DNA of 64,000 bases from Caldibacillus debilis DSM 16016 (GTDB lineage Bacteria > Bacillota > Bacilli > Bacillales > Caldibacillaceae). Location: the NCBI RefSeq assembly GCF_000383875.1, contig NZ_KB912880.1, positions 76,108-140,107 on the forward strand, read 5' to 3'. Each line of letters opens with the position of its first letter. Position 1 is the stretch's first letter. A program made the translations under genes and the position numbers. Positions 54,041-64,000 of this stretch are shown here, piece after piece. Under the pieces are notes generated by a model. The model was not told the DNA's origin and searched no databases. It worked only from the letters and a program-made list of their open reading frames with translations.

Positions 54041-55459
54041 ATGCATCGGCTGATCATCAATGCCAATGGAAAGGAACGGCGTTTTGCCGTCCTCGAGGAA
54101 AACCGGATGACGGACTATTTTATGGACCGTGTTTCCCGGCAGTCGAAAATCGGAAACTTGTATTTGGGGATCGTGGACCGGGTGCTTCCCGGCATGGACG
54201 GCGCCTTCGTCCGGATCGGAAACAAAGAGAAGGGCTTCCTTTCCCGCGAAATGATCCCTTCCTACATCCGGGACGAGCGTGAAGACAAGAAGGAAAGGCC
54301 CTTGTCCTCCTATATTCGCCAGGGGGAAAAGCTCATCGTGCAGGTGAAGAAGGATGAGACGGGCTCCAAATATTGCCGTTTGACCGGCCTTTTGGAACTT
54401 TCCGGCCGCCTGCTCGTTTATCTGCCCGAGAGCGGCTATATCGCCGCGTCCAAAAAAATGGCCGAGGAGGAACGGAAGAAATGGAAGCGATGGTCCCAAA
54501 CCCGGCTGAAGGAGGGGGAAGGGCTCATTATCCGCACCGCCGCCGAGGGGACGAAGGAGGAAGAAATGGATGCGGAACTGGAGGCGCTGCGGGACAAATA
54601 CGAGGAATTGAAAAGGCGTTCCCGGCGGGTCAAAGCGCCGTCGCTCCTCATGGGGCAGGACGCCTTTTTGGAAAATATCATCCGCAAGGCGGAGAAGTGG
54701 GAGGTCGGCGAAATCATCGCCGATGACAGGGAATTGATCCTGGCGCTGCAAAAGCGGCTGAAGGATATCCCCGTCCATTTTTACGGCGGAAAAGAAAATA
54801 TTTTTTCCCATTTTCAGTTGGACGGGGAATTGGAGAAGCTCGGAAAAAAGGTCATCTGGCTGAAAAACGGGGCCAACATCGTGATCGAAGAAACGGAAAG
54901 CGCCACGATCATCGATGTCAATACGGCGAAATTCACGAGCAAGGATCGCCACGGGGAAACAATTTTTGAAACGAACCGGCTGGCCGCCGGGGAAATTGCC
55001 AGACAAATCATGCTGCGGAACATCGGCGGCATCATCCTGATCGATTTCATCAATATGGAAAGGGACGAGGAGCGCCGGCGGATCATTGACATTTTGCAGA
55101 CCGGTTTGGCGCGGGACGATTCCCCGGCAAAAATCTACGGGTTTACCGCCCTCGGGCTTTTGGAAATGGCCCGGAAAAGGACGACCCCTTCCTTGCGGGA
55201 GCAGACGGAGGAGAGCTGCCGCCTTTGTGGCGGAACCGGCCGGGTCCGGTCCGCGGAGACGGTTGCCCACCAGCTGGAAAGGGAATTGATGGAATATGCG
55301 GGATCGGGGATCGAGGAAGCGGCGGTCGAGGCGACGGAGGACGTGATCCGCTATTGTTTGGCTTCCATCCGCCTGAACGAATCCTTGCCGTTTTCCCTGA
55401 ATTTCCATCCGGTTCCCGGAGACGCCCCATATTACCGTCTGAAAAGGGTCGGTAAATAA
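54041..55459 (+). CDS. rng: Ribonuclease G/E family endoribonuclease
   Basis: Endoribonuclease of the RNase E/G family, 472 aa. The S1 domain is near the N-terminus (LYLGIVDRVLPGMDGAFVRI). Catalytic Asp292 (IDVNT) and Asp335 (IDFINME) coordinate magnesium, and Cys393 and Cys396 (CRLCGGTGR) form the zinc link. ATG 54041 follows AAAGGTTGG. B. subtilis itself has no RNase E/G at this place to my knowledge (RNase Y does that job), while Geobacillus-type relatives do have one. Confidence 0.94.
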   Translation: MHRLIINANGKERRFAVLEENRMTDYFMDRVSRQSKIGNLYLGIVDRVLPGMDGAFVRIGNKEKGFLSREMIPSYIRDEREDKKERPLSSYIRQGEKLIVQVKKDETGSKYCRLTGLLELSGRLLVYLPESGYIAASKKMAEEERKKWKRWSQTRLKEGEGLIIRTAAEGTKEEEMDAELEALRDKYEELKRRSRRVKAPSLLMGQDAFLENIIRKAEKWEVGEIIADDRELILALQKRLKDIPVHFYGGKENIFSHFQLDGELEKLGKKVIWLKNGANIVIEETESATIIDVNTAKFTSKDRHGETIFETNRLAAGEIARQIMLRNIGGIILIDFINMERDEERRRIIDILQTGLARDDSPAKIYGFTALGLLEMARKRTTPSLREQTEESCRLCGGTGRVRSAETVAHQLERELMEYAGSGIEEAAVEATEDVIRYCLASIRLNESLPFSLNFHPVPGDAPYYRLKRVGK

Positions 55460-55842
55460 GGCCCGTTCCGGCGCGGCGCAAGCGGGAAATGCAATCGGAA
55501 ATCCTCCGCTCAAAGATCGTTGGCCGGCTTCGCCGTCAAAACACGGTTATAAACCGGAAGACGGTGCCGGTGAATCATTGTCAGGCACGAAAAGCGGCAT
55601 AGCAGCGGTGGGTGCGCCCCCCTTTCCTGTCCGCCGTTTACCGCCGGCCCTCTCCCGTTTTTTCTTCCCTCCTTTCCCCGAAACCGTGCCATATGGCCGG
55701 AGGGACGACAAAACGGCCGTTATTCATAACTTTTTGCAGGGAAAATCCCCTTCATCAGGGACGAGGGTCCGTTGGGACATTCGTCCGATGGGGACCCGGG
55801 AAAATTTTTGCAGGCAAAAAAACCCTCTTCATCCGCTTGCGG
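55460..55842. other. Spacer between rng and the rplU promoter
   Basis: About 380 bases with no coding pattern that I can support and no obvious repeat or hairpin. Confidence 0.4.
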
Positions 55843-55871
55843 TTGACACAAACCTTTTCCTATGTTAAGAT
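55843..55871 (+). promoter_or_regulatory. Sigma-A promoter of the rplU operon
   Basis: Consensus TTGACA at 55843-55848 and TAAGAT at 55866-55871 with the optimal 17-base spacer. Confidence 0.85.
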
Positions 55872-55877
55872 GCAAAT

Positions 55878-55979
55878 GTTATGGACGGGAGCACCCGTGC
55901 TGCAACCGCGCATGGAAGGTTTTTAAGTTTTGCTTTCGGCAAAACACCTTCCGTGGCGAGTCTGAGTCTGAGGGAGGTG
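55878..55979 (+). ncRNA. L21 leader of rplU-prp-rpmA
   Basis: Structured ribosomal leader. It has a first hairpin (ACGGG/CCCGT near 55884-55897). The main stem pairs GGAAGGT (55914-55920) and GTTTTG with CAAAAC and ACCTTCC (55946-55952). Such an L21 leader precedes rplU throughout the Bacillales and is thought to mediate autoregulation by L21. Confidence 0.8.
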
Positions 55980-55985
55980 CAAGAA

Positions 55986-56294
55986 ATGTACGCGATTATC
56001 GAAACCGGCGGCAAACAATACAAGGTGGAAGAAGGCCGTGAAATCGTCGTGGAAAAATTGGATGCCGGCGAAGGCGAAACGGTCACCTTCGACAAGGTCT
56101 TGCTCGTCAAGGGGGATTCCCTCAAAGTGGGCAATCCTTATGTGGAAGGTGCCAAAGTGACCGGCAAGGTGGAAAAACACGGCCGCGCCAAAAAAATCAT
56201 CGTCTTCAAATACAAACCGAAGAAAAATTACCGCAAAAAACAAGGCCATCGCCAGCCCTTTACGAGAATCCGCATCGAAAAAATCGAGGCGTAA
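55986..56294 (+). CDS. rplU: Ribosomal protein L21
   Basis: 50S subunit protein that binds 23S rRNA, 102 aa. The start [20 protein letters not shown] and the end [14 protein letters not shown] are diagnostic. The ATG at 55986 follows GGGAGGTG. It is first in rplU-prp-rpmA. Confidence 0.98.
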   Translation: MYAIIETGGKQYKVEEGREIVVEKLDAGEGETVTFDKVLLVKGDSLKVGNPYVEGAKVTGKVEKHGRAKKIIVFKYKPKKNYRKKQGHRQPFTRIRIEKIEA

Positions 56295-56305
56295 GGCGGC
56301 ACGCG

Positions 56306-56641
56306 ATGATTAAAGTAACGGTTCATCAATCGGAGAGGGGCGAGATCGCCGCCTTTACCGTGGAAGGGCACGCCAATTTTGCCCGATACGGTTCCGATCT
56401 CGTCTGTGCGGGCGTCTCCGCCGTCGTCTTCGGCGCATTGAACGGGATTGTCGAATTGACCGGCGTGGTGCCGAAGGTGGAAGAGGGCGGAGAAGGGGGA
56501 TATCTCTATTGCGAAATCCCCGGGGATGTTCCGGAAGAAAAACGGCCCGAAGTGGACCTTTTGCTGAAAGCGATGGTCGTCTCATTGCGAACGATCGAAA
56601 AGGATTACGGGAAATATATCCGGATTACCTTCCAACGTTAG
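56306..56641 (+). CDS. prp: Ribosomal-processing cysteine protease Prp
   Basis: Homolog of B. subtilis YsxB, 111 aa. It cleaves the N-terminal extension of L27. The active-site pair is the His in GHANFARYGSDL and the Cys in DLVCAGVSAVVFG. It lies between rplU and rpmA, its substrate gene, as in all Firmicutes with this system. Confidence 0.96.
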   Translation: MIKVTVHQSERGEIAAFTVEGHANFARYGSDLVCAGVSAVVFGALNGIVELTGVVPKVEEGGEGGYLYCEIPGDVPEEKRPEVDLLLKAMVVSLRTIEKDYGKYIRITFQR

Positions 56642-56653
56642 GAGGTGGCAGTC

Positions 56654-56944
56654 ATGTTTCGATTGGATCTTCAATTCTTCGCGTCCAAAAAAGGTGTCGG
56701 CTCCACGAAAAACGGCCGCGACTCCATTTCCAAACGCCTCGGCGCGAAACGGGCGGACGGACAATTCGTAACGAGCGGTTCCATCCTGTACCGCCAACGG
56801 GGAACGAAAATCCATCCGGGCTTGAACGTCGGACGCGGCGGCGACGATACCTTGTATGCGAAAGTGGACGGCATCGTCCGTTTTGAACGGATGGGACGCA
56901 ACCGGAAAAAAGTGAGCGTATATCCGGTGGCAAAAGAAGCGTAA
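56654..56944 (+). CDS. rpmA: Ribosomal protein L27
   Basis: 50S subunit protein near the peptidyl-transferase centre, 96 aa. It begins with the cleavable extension [20 protein letters not shown]; Prp cuts after FF to expose the Ala-Ser-Lys-Lys start. The ATG at 56654 follows GGAGGTGGCAGTC. Confidence 0.98.
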   Translation: MFRLDLQFFASKKGVGSTKNGRDSISKRLGAKRADGQFVTSGSILYRQRGTKIHPGLNVGRGGDDTLYAKVDGIVRFERMGRNRKKVSVYPVAKEA

Positions 56945-56969
56945 CGGATCAAGCGCCGAACTTTCCAGG

Positions 56970-57006
56970 AAAAACTCTGACCTTCCCAGGTTGGAGTTTT
57001 TTCTTT
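56970..57006 (+). terminator. Terminator of the rplU operon
   Basis: AAAACTC and ACCT pair with AGGT and GAGTTTT around TCCC, followed by a T-run. Confidence 0.85.
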
Positions 57007-57191
57007 TCCGGGATTCCCCCGTATCCCGCTGGCGGTTCATCCTTCAAAAATCCCGGGAAGGGGCCGCCAAACCGTTCATCCTGCAAATCCCCGCCAAAGG
57101 GGGCGGCTTGCCCCTCCATGGTTACCTGCGGCATACTTTGTGGTATACTTTTTGATAACCGATGAAAGGGAAACGGGGGAAGAAATTTTTC

Positions 57192-59032
<1,841 letters not shown>

Positions 59033-59039
59033 CCCGATC

Positions 59040-59070
59040 GCGCAACGGGATGGGCCTGTTGCGCTTTTTT
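59040..59070 (+). terminator. Terminator of spo0B-obg
   Basis: GCGCAAC at 59040-59046 and GTTGCGC at 59058-59064 form a perfect stem followed by six T. Confidence 0.9.
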
Positions 59071-59328
59071 CATCCGAACGGGCTGCGGCCGAACGAGGCG
59101 ATGGGCCTGGCGAAGGCAGCCGGATTCGGCAAGCCGGTGAGGGCGGGGAATCGGGAATCGCAATAAGCGGTCCGCCTGCCCTTTAAGGGAGAGGGGTTCC
59201 CCTTTCAAGGCCCCCTGGAGCTTCCCTCATAATTTTTTTCCTTCCGTCATAAGTTTTTATGAGAATGGTTAGCAATTCACCCATATTTTCATAAAATATA
59301 GGGACATTTACATCAGGAGGGAAGCCCA
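59071..59328 (+). promoter_or_regulatory. Upstream region of safA-like gene
   Basis: No gene. The right half is AT-rich and holds CATAAT with CATAAGTT at 59248-59255, a possible sigma-E promoter. A perfect inverted repeat, ATATTTT-CAT-AAAATAT, is at 59283-59299. Either could control the coat gene; neither is strong evidence. Confidence 0.3.
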
Positions 59329-60660
59329 TTGAGAATCCACATCGTCCAGAAAGGGGATACCCTTTGGAAAATCGCCCAAAAATATAATGTTGATTTTGAA
59401 CAATTGAAACAGCTGAATTCCCATTTGGCCAATCCGGATTATATTTTGCCGGGGATGAAGATCAAAATCCCGGCAAAAAAGGAAACCCATATGCAGAAAA
59501 AAGAATATCCGGAAGCGGTGCACCCGTTTAAAGAACATATTCAGCCGGCCCATCCGGTGCAGAAGGAACAGCCGATAAAGGAAGCGCCGAAGAAGGAAAT
59601 CCCGAAAAAGGAAGCGCCCAAACCGGCTCCGAAACCTTATTATTTCCCCAAACCCCCTTTGACCATTTCGCCGGAAATCGACGTCAATCAATATTATTTG
59701 TTCAACATGGCGAATCTGGCCAACCTGAAATTTGAACAGCCGGCGCCCCACGTTCCCCATGTCCCGCCGATGCCGCCCGTTCCTCCAAAGGTGGAGCACA
59801 AGGTCAAGGAAAAGCCGGTGGAAAAAGAAAAGAAAAAGGAAGAACCGAAAATGGAGGAGCAGCCGGTATATGTTCCCGCGCCGGTGCCGACCCATTGGTG
59901 CGTGCCGGTTACTCCGATATTGCCCGGTTCGGGATTCCCGTGTTTTCCGCAAGGGGGATGGCCCACGGCCGGCTTCGCCTTCCCGGGCGCGTGGCATCCG
60001 GCAGGTTACGGCGGCCATCCGATGATGCCCCATCATTGGCCGGGTGGCGAAGGCCAGGAGCAGGAAATGCAAGTTTCTCCCGGATTGCCTACGGAAGAAT
60101 ACACCGACCAGACGTTTCCGTTCCTGCCGCACATGGAATCCTTGGACGCTTTCCACGGCGGCGGTCCCGGCATGACCGAGGGGAAAGTGCAGGCGGCCGA
60201 GAAAGGAATGCCGCAGCCTTTTGCACCCGCTGCACTGCCGCATATGGTGCAACCCGGCTATTATCCGGGCTTTCCGGCTTCGTTCCCGGGGGCATCCGAT
60301 TGCGGCTGCGGCGGATCCGGTGGAACGGCCGGCGTCCAAGCCCCCTACGGCGGAACCTTCGGGCAGCCACCCTTTTTTGCCGGCCCCTATGGCCAACCGA
60401 TGACCCAAGGGAGCGTTTCGCCAAGCGACGGCTCCCAATGGCAGCAAACGGGAGCCATGCCCTATCCGGCGGGATGGGGCGGACCGCAAGCGGGAGGAAT
60501 CTCCGGCCCGCCTCCGTTCATGCCGGCGGGCGCGCCCTACGGAGCGGATCCCTTCGGCGGATATTACGGCCCCGAAGCTATCGATCCGGACGATTATATG
60601 GCAAAACCGTGGCATCCCGCCCATTATCCGCCGCGGGAGGATGAAGGGGAAGAAAACTGA
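59329..60660 (+). CDS. safA: SafA-like spore coat morphogenetic protein
   Basis: LysM protein that builds the inner coat and binds SpoVID. The N-terminal LysM domain covers residues 2-48 (RIHIVQKGDTLWKIAQKYNV to GMKIKIPA). A Lys/Glu/Pro-rich linker (50-180) contains PKKEIPKKEAPKPAPKP. The C-terminal half is rich in Pro, Gly, Tyr and Met, with several GGY/PGGW-type repeats. Length is 443 aa. The TTG start at 59329 follows AGGAGG. It stands alone between two terminators. coxA, usual downstream neighbour in B. subtilis, is absent. Confidence 0.88.
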   Translation: MRIHIVQKGDTLWKIAQKYNVDFEQLKQLNSHLANPDYILPGMKIKIPAKKETHMQKKEYPEAVHPFKEHIQPAHPVQKEQPIKEAPKKEIPKKEAPKPAPKPYYFPKPPLTISPEIDVNQYYLFNMANLANLKFEQPAPHVPHVPPMPPVPPKVEHKVKEKPVEKEKKKEEPKMEEQPVYVPAPVPTHWCVPVTPILPGSGFPCFPQGGWPTAGFAFPGAWHPAGYGGHPMMPHHWPGGEGQEQEMQVSPGLPTEEYTDQTFPFLPHMESLDAFHGGGPGMTEGKVQAAEKGMPQPFAPAALPHMVQPGYYPGFPASFPGASDCGCGGSGGTAGVQAPYGGTFGQPPFFAGPYGQPMTQGSVSPSDGSQWQQTGAMPYPAGWGGPQAGGISGPPPFMPAGAPYGADPFGGYYGPEAIDPDDYMAKPWHPAHYPPREDEGEEN

Positions 60661-60662
60661 AG

Positions 60663-60690
60663 GAGACGGTCGATCTGATCGTCTCTTTTT
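60663..60690 (+). terminator. Terminator of safA
   Basis: GAGACGGTC pairs with GATCGTCTC (one G-T) around GATCT, followed by five T, directly after the safA stop. Confidence 0.85.
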
Positions 60691-61038
60691 CCTGTTTTTT
60701 GGAGGACCTCTGCCCCAAAAGATGGAAATTTTCCGGCTGGGACAAGCGGAACGGAAGGATTTTACAGGTTTCCGTGCGTGAGGGCGGCGTCCATCCGTGA
60801 TGAAATTTCTCTGGCGATTCAGGAAGCCTTGCCCCGCCCGGGCCCTTCCTTTAAAGTTTCGAAAAAACGGAAAAGGCCGGCCGCCGAACCGTCCTTTTCT
60901 GCGGCCAACCGCCCCTTTCCCTTTCCCATCCTGTTTATTTTCCGGCCGCACATTCCGTGTTATAATTATAAGGCTGAAAAGGCAACCGCTCTTATTTCCT
61001 TCCTTTCTTGAAAATCTTGCTTGAGAGGAGATTTCAAT
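60691..61038. other. Spacer between safA and yebC
   Basis: About 350 bases without a supportable gene. An AT-rich patch at 60958-61010 (TGTTATAATTATAAGG) contains a good -10, TATAAT at 60960-60965, that may start yebC transcription. Confidence 0.4.
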
Positions 61039-61764
61039 ATGGCAGGACATTCCAAATGGAAAAATATTCAGAGGAGAAAAAACGCCCAGGATGCCAAAAA
61101 GGGAAAACAATTCATGAAATTGGCGAAGGAGATTTACGTGGCGGCAAAGGCCGGCGGAGGGGATCCCGCGGCCAACCCGGCCCTTCGGCTCGTCCTTGAA
61201 AAAGCGAAAAACGCCAACATGCCCAATGAAAATATTCAGCGGGCGATCAACAAGGCGACGGGAAACCAATCCGCCGACCATTATGAAGAAATCGTCTACG
61301 AAGGATATGGCCCCGGCGGCGTCGCCGTTATGGTCACCAGCCTGACGGATAATAAAAACCGTACCGCCGCCTCCGTCCGTCACGCCTTTGCGAAAAACGG
61401 CGGGAATTTGGGCGAAGACGGCTGCGTGTCCTACCTGTTCGATAAGAAGGGGTATTTGGTCATCGACCGGAGCCAACACCCGGTCGATGAGGATACGATG
61501 CTTCTGGAGGCCATCGAAGCCGGGGCGGAAGAAATGGAAACGGAAGAAGAAGTGTTCGAAATCTATACCGAACCGGATCAATTCATGGCCGTAAAAGAGG
61601 CGTTGGAACAAAAGGGCTATTCTTTCGTCAACGCCGAGATTACCATGGTTCCGCAGACCTATGTCTCTTTGGACGGGGAACAGGCGGAAAAGATGGAAAG
61701 GCTTTTGGATATGCTGGAAGATAACGATGATGTGCAAAACGTCTACCATAACTGGGAAGAATAA
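61039..61764 (+). CDS. yrbC: YebC/PmpR-family regulator (YrbC)
   Basis: Widely conserved 241-aa protein of the YebC/TACO1 family. Members act as transcriptional regulators or ribosome-associated factors that relieve polyproline stalling. The start [20 protein letters not shown] and the middle [13 protein letters not shown] with [12 protein letters not shown] are diagnostic. ATG 61039 follows GAGAGGAG. It is located upstream of bofC and ruvA as in B. subtilis. Confidence 0.96.
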   Translation: MAGHSKWKNIQRRKNAQDAKKGKQFMKLAKEIYVAAKAGGGDPAANPALRLVLEKAKNANMPNENIQRAINKATGNQSADHYEEIVYEGYGPGGVAVMVTSLTDNKNRTAASVRHAFAKNGGNLGEDGCVSYLFDKKGYLVIDRSQHPVDEDTMLLEAIEAGAEEMETEEEVFEIYTEPDQFMAVKEALEQKGYSFVNAEITMVPQTYVSLDGEQAEKMERLLDMLEDNDDVQNVYHNWEE

Positions 61765-61866
61765 GGGGAAAGGGCGGGTGTTCGCCGTCCCGCGCTTTCG
61801 CGGCAGGGACCCCGCTCCGTTTCTCTTTCTTCCGCACGAGGTTTTCCGGACGGTTCGGGCACCCTT

Positions 61867-62421
61867 TCATTCGGGTCGTGGGGCTTGTAAAGTGAGATAC
61901 AGGAAGCTGAAGCGGCTGGCATGTTCCATTTCATCGGTCATGGCGAGAAAAAAGGTGTCTTTGATGAGGGCGTCCGTCGTGGAAAGCTGCACGTCCCGGT
62001 AGGCTTCTGCCGCCTCCAGCTCGTCTTTGTAGGCCTTCAGCAGCCCCTCTTGGTAGGACGCATACCGGACCGGCTCGAATTGATATTGGGGTTCTTGCCC
62101 CGTGAAGTGGATATAGAGGCGGGTAAAGGCCTGCAAATGTTTTTGCTCGTCTTCGTAGGCGTGGCGGATGAATTCCTTGTGCAGGCCGTCGGGCGCATCC
62201 TTCAGCAATTTCGAATAAAAGTCTATGGCCGTTGCTTCACCGATGATCGCCTGATACAGCACCCAAATGAAATTGGCCAGCGACTGCTTTCCTTCAATGG
62301 GAAGGAAGGGGATGTTGCTCGTGTCGTTCCTGACCGCGGGAGGGAAGGTACCTCCCGGGACAAAGTTCACCCCCGGATAATGGTCGAATCCGGGATAAAG
62401 AAACATTGGATGGGGATACAT
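61867..62421 (-). CDS. Ferritin-like domain protein with proline-rich N-terminus
   Basis: A 184-aa protein with a Tyr/Pro/Phe-rich N-terminus (about 1-35) and a four-helix ferritin-like domain. Candidate metal ligands are EATAIDFY, EDEQKH, EAAEAY and DEMEHA, the ExxH pattern of rubrerythrin-like diiron proteins. ATG 62421 is seven bases from AGGAGG; ATG 62427 is too close. It is convergent with yebC and divergent from bofC. The N-terminal composition resembles coat-associated proteins, so a spore role is possible but unproven. Confidence 0.85.
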   Translation of the reverse strand: MYPHPMFLYPGFDHYPGVNFVPGGTFPPAVRNDTSNIPFLPIEGKQSLANFIWVLYQAIIGEATAIDFYSKLLKDAPDGLHKEFIRHAYEDEQKHLQAFTRLYIHFTGQEPQYQFEPVRYASYQEGLLKAYKDELEAAEAYRDVQLSTTDALIKDTFFLAMTDEMEHASRFSFLYLTLQAPRPE

Positions 62422-62515
62422 GGGCATTCCTCCTCATATCTGTTCCTTTTATCAAGCTATGCCGGAGATCCCGGTCGGTGAACCGGAAATGCCTTTCCCC
62501 GCCCGAAGGGTCCCC

Positions 62516-62544
62516 GTTTAATTCCCCCTTTTTTGGCCAAAATA
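62516..62544 (+). promoter_or_regulatory. Possible sigma-G/sigma-F promoter of bofC
   Basis: GTTTA at 62516-62520 and CAAAATA at 62538-62544 are 17 bases apart, close to the sigma-G pattern (CATNHTA -10). bofC is a sigma-G gene in B. subtilis. Confidence 0.35.
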
Positions 62545-62584
62545 GGAAGGAAGGGAAAAGATTCTGTCAAACGGGGGCAGCAGC

Positions 62585-63076
62585 ATGAAAAGGAAAAAGC
62601 GTATCGGAGCGTTGACAGGCATCCTTCTCATTTTTTCCTGCTTTTCCGTGCTTTTCTGCGGGGAGGAATCGGCCGTTGCGGCAAAAAAGGAAGGGTTCCC
62701 GGCGGAAAAAAGCGGCGTCCGCCCGGCGGAAGTTCCTGCCGCCAAGATGCGAATCATCTTGCGATGCGATTATGCCGACGGGGACAGAAGCGAAACGGTC
62801 GTTGAAGAAAAGGGGCCGTTTCACCGGTGGCTGGGGGATTACCGCGGCTGGGACTTGTCCGATATGGGAACGGATCACATGATTTTGACGAAAAAGATGG
62901 GCGGGCATTCCCCTTTGCATTTTTCCTTCCCCGGAAAAGGACGGGATCTTTTTCAAGGCCTGTCCGAACTGTTTAATCATCCTCCCTTCCTTCAATTCGA
63001 TCCGGAATGGCTCGAGGCGAAAGAGGGCCGGGAAGATCCGGCCGGTTCCGGAAAAACGGCCGTCCGGCAAGGTTGA
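62585..63076 (+). CDS. bofC: BofC-like forespore protein
   Basis: Secreted forespore protein that restrains SpoIVB signalling in the sigma-K checkpoint. A signal peptide covers residues 1 to about 33. The BofC core is recognisable in the ILRCDYADGDRSETVVEE and RWLGDYRGWDLSDMG region. The C-terminal part (from about residue 120) is short and poorly conserved and lacks the full B. subtilis C-terminal domain. The ATG follows ACGGGGGCAGCAGC. The call rests on the core motif and the yebC-bofC-ruvA order. Confidence 0.8.
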   Translation: MKRKKRIGALTGILLIFSCFSVLFCGEESAVAAKKEGFPAEKSGVRPAEVPAAKMRIILRCDYADGDRSETVVEEKGPFHRWLGDYRGWDLSDMGTDHMILTKKMGGHSPLHFSFPGKGRDLFQGLSELFNHPPFLQFDPEWLEAKEGREDPAGSGKTAVRQG

Positions 63077-63599
63077 AGAAAGAGAATTTTTTCCGGGAAG
63101 GAAGGAACTTTTCCTGAAGCATCCTCCGCGGACCGGGGACCCCCGCGGGGTTTCCGGAAGCGGGAGAACCTTCCCTTGGGACATCATCTCCCAAGGCGGG
63201 ACCATGGCTGCAGCGGACAAGGCGAAGTCCGCCTTCCCTTGAGACATCATCCGTTGAGGGCGGCCTCTTTCCCCCGCGGAACTTTTCCGAATCTTCCCGA
63301 TCATGACCTTTTTTCAAGCGCGCACGGATGAAACGGCCGTGCCTTTTCTTTTCCTGAGGATGGGGCGGAAGCGCCGGGAGGCTTTTTCCTCTTGGCCGCA
63401 TCGGGAAGCTCAAAGCCGCTTCGGCGCGGCAGGGGATCTCCGGGGTGGGCGGCTTTTTCCGGAGTGGCGGAATCCACCGGTTTTCCTTAGCCGCCATGCC
63501 CACGCGGCCCAATCTTTCGATTCCCGGTCAGGCGGAATGGATACAGAAAACCGGAAATATGATAAAATGGTTTCGAACAACCGGTAGGGAGAGAGAAAA
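63077..63599. other. Spacer between bofC and ruvA with a near-repeat
   Basis: About 520 bases without a supportable gene. CTTCCCTTGGGACATCATC at 63170-63188 recurs with one change at 63233-63251. In the first copy, CCTTGGGA at 63174-63181 and TCCCAAGG at 63189-63196 form a perfect 8-bp hairpin with loop CATCATC. Confidence 0.6.
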
Positions 63600-64000
63600 T
63601 TGTTTGAATATATCATCGGTACGGTTGAATACGTGGGGCCGCAATACATCGTCGTCGAAAACAACGGCATCGGCTACCAGATTTACACCCCGAACCCGTA
63701 CGCCTTCCGGAAAGGAAGCGAACGGGAAAAGGTCTATACATATTTGTATGTCCGGGAAGATGCGAACATATTGTACGGCTTCAAAACGCGGGAAGCGAAA
63801 ATGCTCTTTGAAAAATTGCTCACCGTATCGGGCATCGGGCCGAAAGGCGCGCTCGCCGTTTTGGCGTCCGCCGATCCCGGGCAAATCATCCGGTCGATCG
63901 AGGGAGAGGACGAGGAGTTTCTGATGAAATTTCCCGGCATCGGGAAAAAAACGGCCAGGCAGATGATTTTGGACTTAAAAGGAAAATTCAAGGAATTTCA
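63600..64000 (+). CDS. ruvA: Holliday junction DNA helicase subunit RuvA, partial
   Basis: Tetrameric Holliday-junction-binding subunit of RuvAB; the window ends inside the gene after about 133 codons. Domain I (OB fold) reads [18 protein letters not shown]. Both helix-hairpin-helix motifs are present: [14 protein letters not shown] and [13 protein letters not shown]. The TTG start is preceded by GGGAGAGAG. The C-terminal RuvB-binding domain lies outside. Confidence 0.95.
   Translation, partial: MFEYIIGTVEYVGPQYIVVENNGIGYQIYTPNPYAFRKGSEREKVYTYLYVREDANILYGFKTREAKMLFEKLLTVSGIGPKGALAVLASADPGQIIRSIEGEDEEFLMKFPGIGKKTARQMILDLKGKFKEF

Noticed and set aside
53759-55513. Minus-strand open frame of 584 codons opposite rng
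   Set aside because: Antisense of a clear RNase G gene; composition is that of a shadow frame.
59308-61749. Minus-strand open frame of 813 codons opposite safA and yebC
   Set aside because: Spans two real genes and their terminator on the other strand; no ribosome site and no family pattern.

Overview
The window is a chromosomal segment of an endospore-forming Firmicute of the Bacillaceae. The core gene order tig-clpX-lonB-lonA-ysxC-hemA-hemCDBL-spoVID-ysxE-valS-folC-comC-spoIIB-radC-mreBCD-minCD-spoIVFAB-rng-rplU-prp-rpmA-spo0B-obg-safA-yebC-bofC-ruvA follows the Bacillus subtilis chromosome closely. The moderately high GC of the core, its codon use and long GC-rich spacers suggest a thermophilic relative (Geobacillus- or Caldibacillus-like). 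The species assignment is inference.

Layout. 1-8.2 kb: protein quality control (trigger factor, ClpX, LonB, LonA) and the ribosome-assembly GTPase YsxC. LonB has a textbook sigma-F promoter. 8.7-15.7 kb: a membrane protein on the minus strand, then tetrapyrrole synthesis from glutamyl-tRNA to glutamate semialdehyde handling and uroporphyrinogen III (hemA, hemC, hemD, hemB, hemL). hemX is missing; a strong terminator and a separate leader stand in its place. A PerR-like box overlaps the hemA promoter. 15.7-23.6 kb: an AT-rich accessory island inserted between hemL and spoVID. It carries two cargo cassettes (HTH regulator plus MFS exporter; a three-gene ABC-2 exporter) separated and bordered by decayed IS21, IS30 and IS256 family elements. 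23.8-31.2 kb: spore coat genes spoVID and ysxE, a small membrane protein, valS with a T-box leader, and folC.

31.3-45.6 kb: a complete type IV pilus locus at the position of B. subtilis comC. It has a diguanylate cyclase, a minor pilin operon on the minus strand, a VanW-family protein, pilB, pilT, pilC, a major pilin, pilM, pilN, pilO and the prepilin peptidase. PilB carries two MshEN-type repeats of the kind that bind c-di-GMP, so the adjacent cyclase may control the machine. The major pilin is a mosaic: a native-composition N-terminus is joined to an AT-rich C-terminal half.

45.7-64 kb: sporulation and cell-shape genes (spoIIB-like, radC, mreBCD, minCD, spoIVFA/FB), RNase G, the L21/Prp/L27 operon with an L21 leader, spo0B-obg, a SafA-like coat morphogen, yebC, a ferritin-like protein, bofC and the start of ruvA, which runs off the window. 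Genes normally found here in B. subtilis but absent are hemX, maf, the pheAB/nad block between obg and safA, and coxA. No tRNA, rRNA or CRISPR array was seen.
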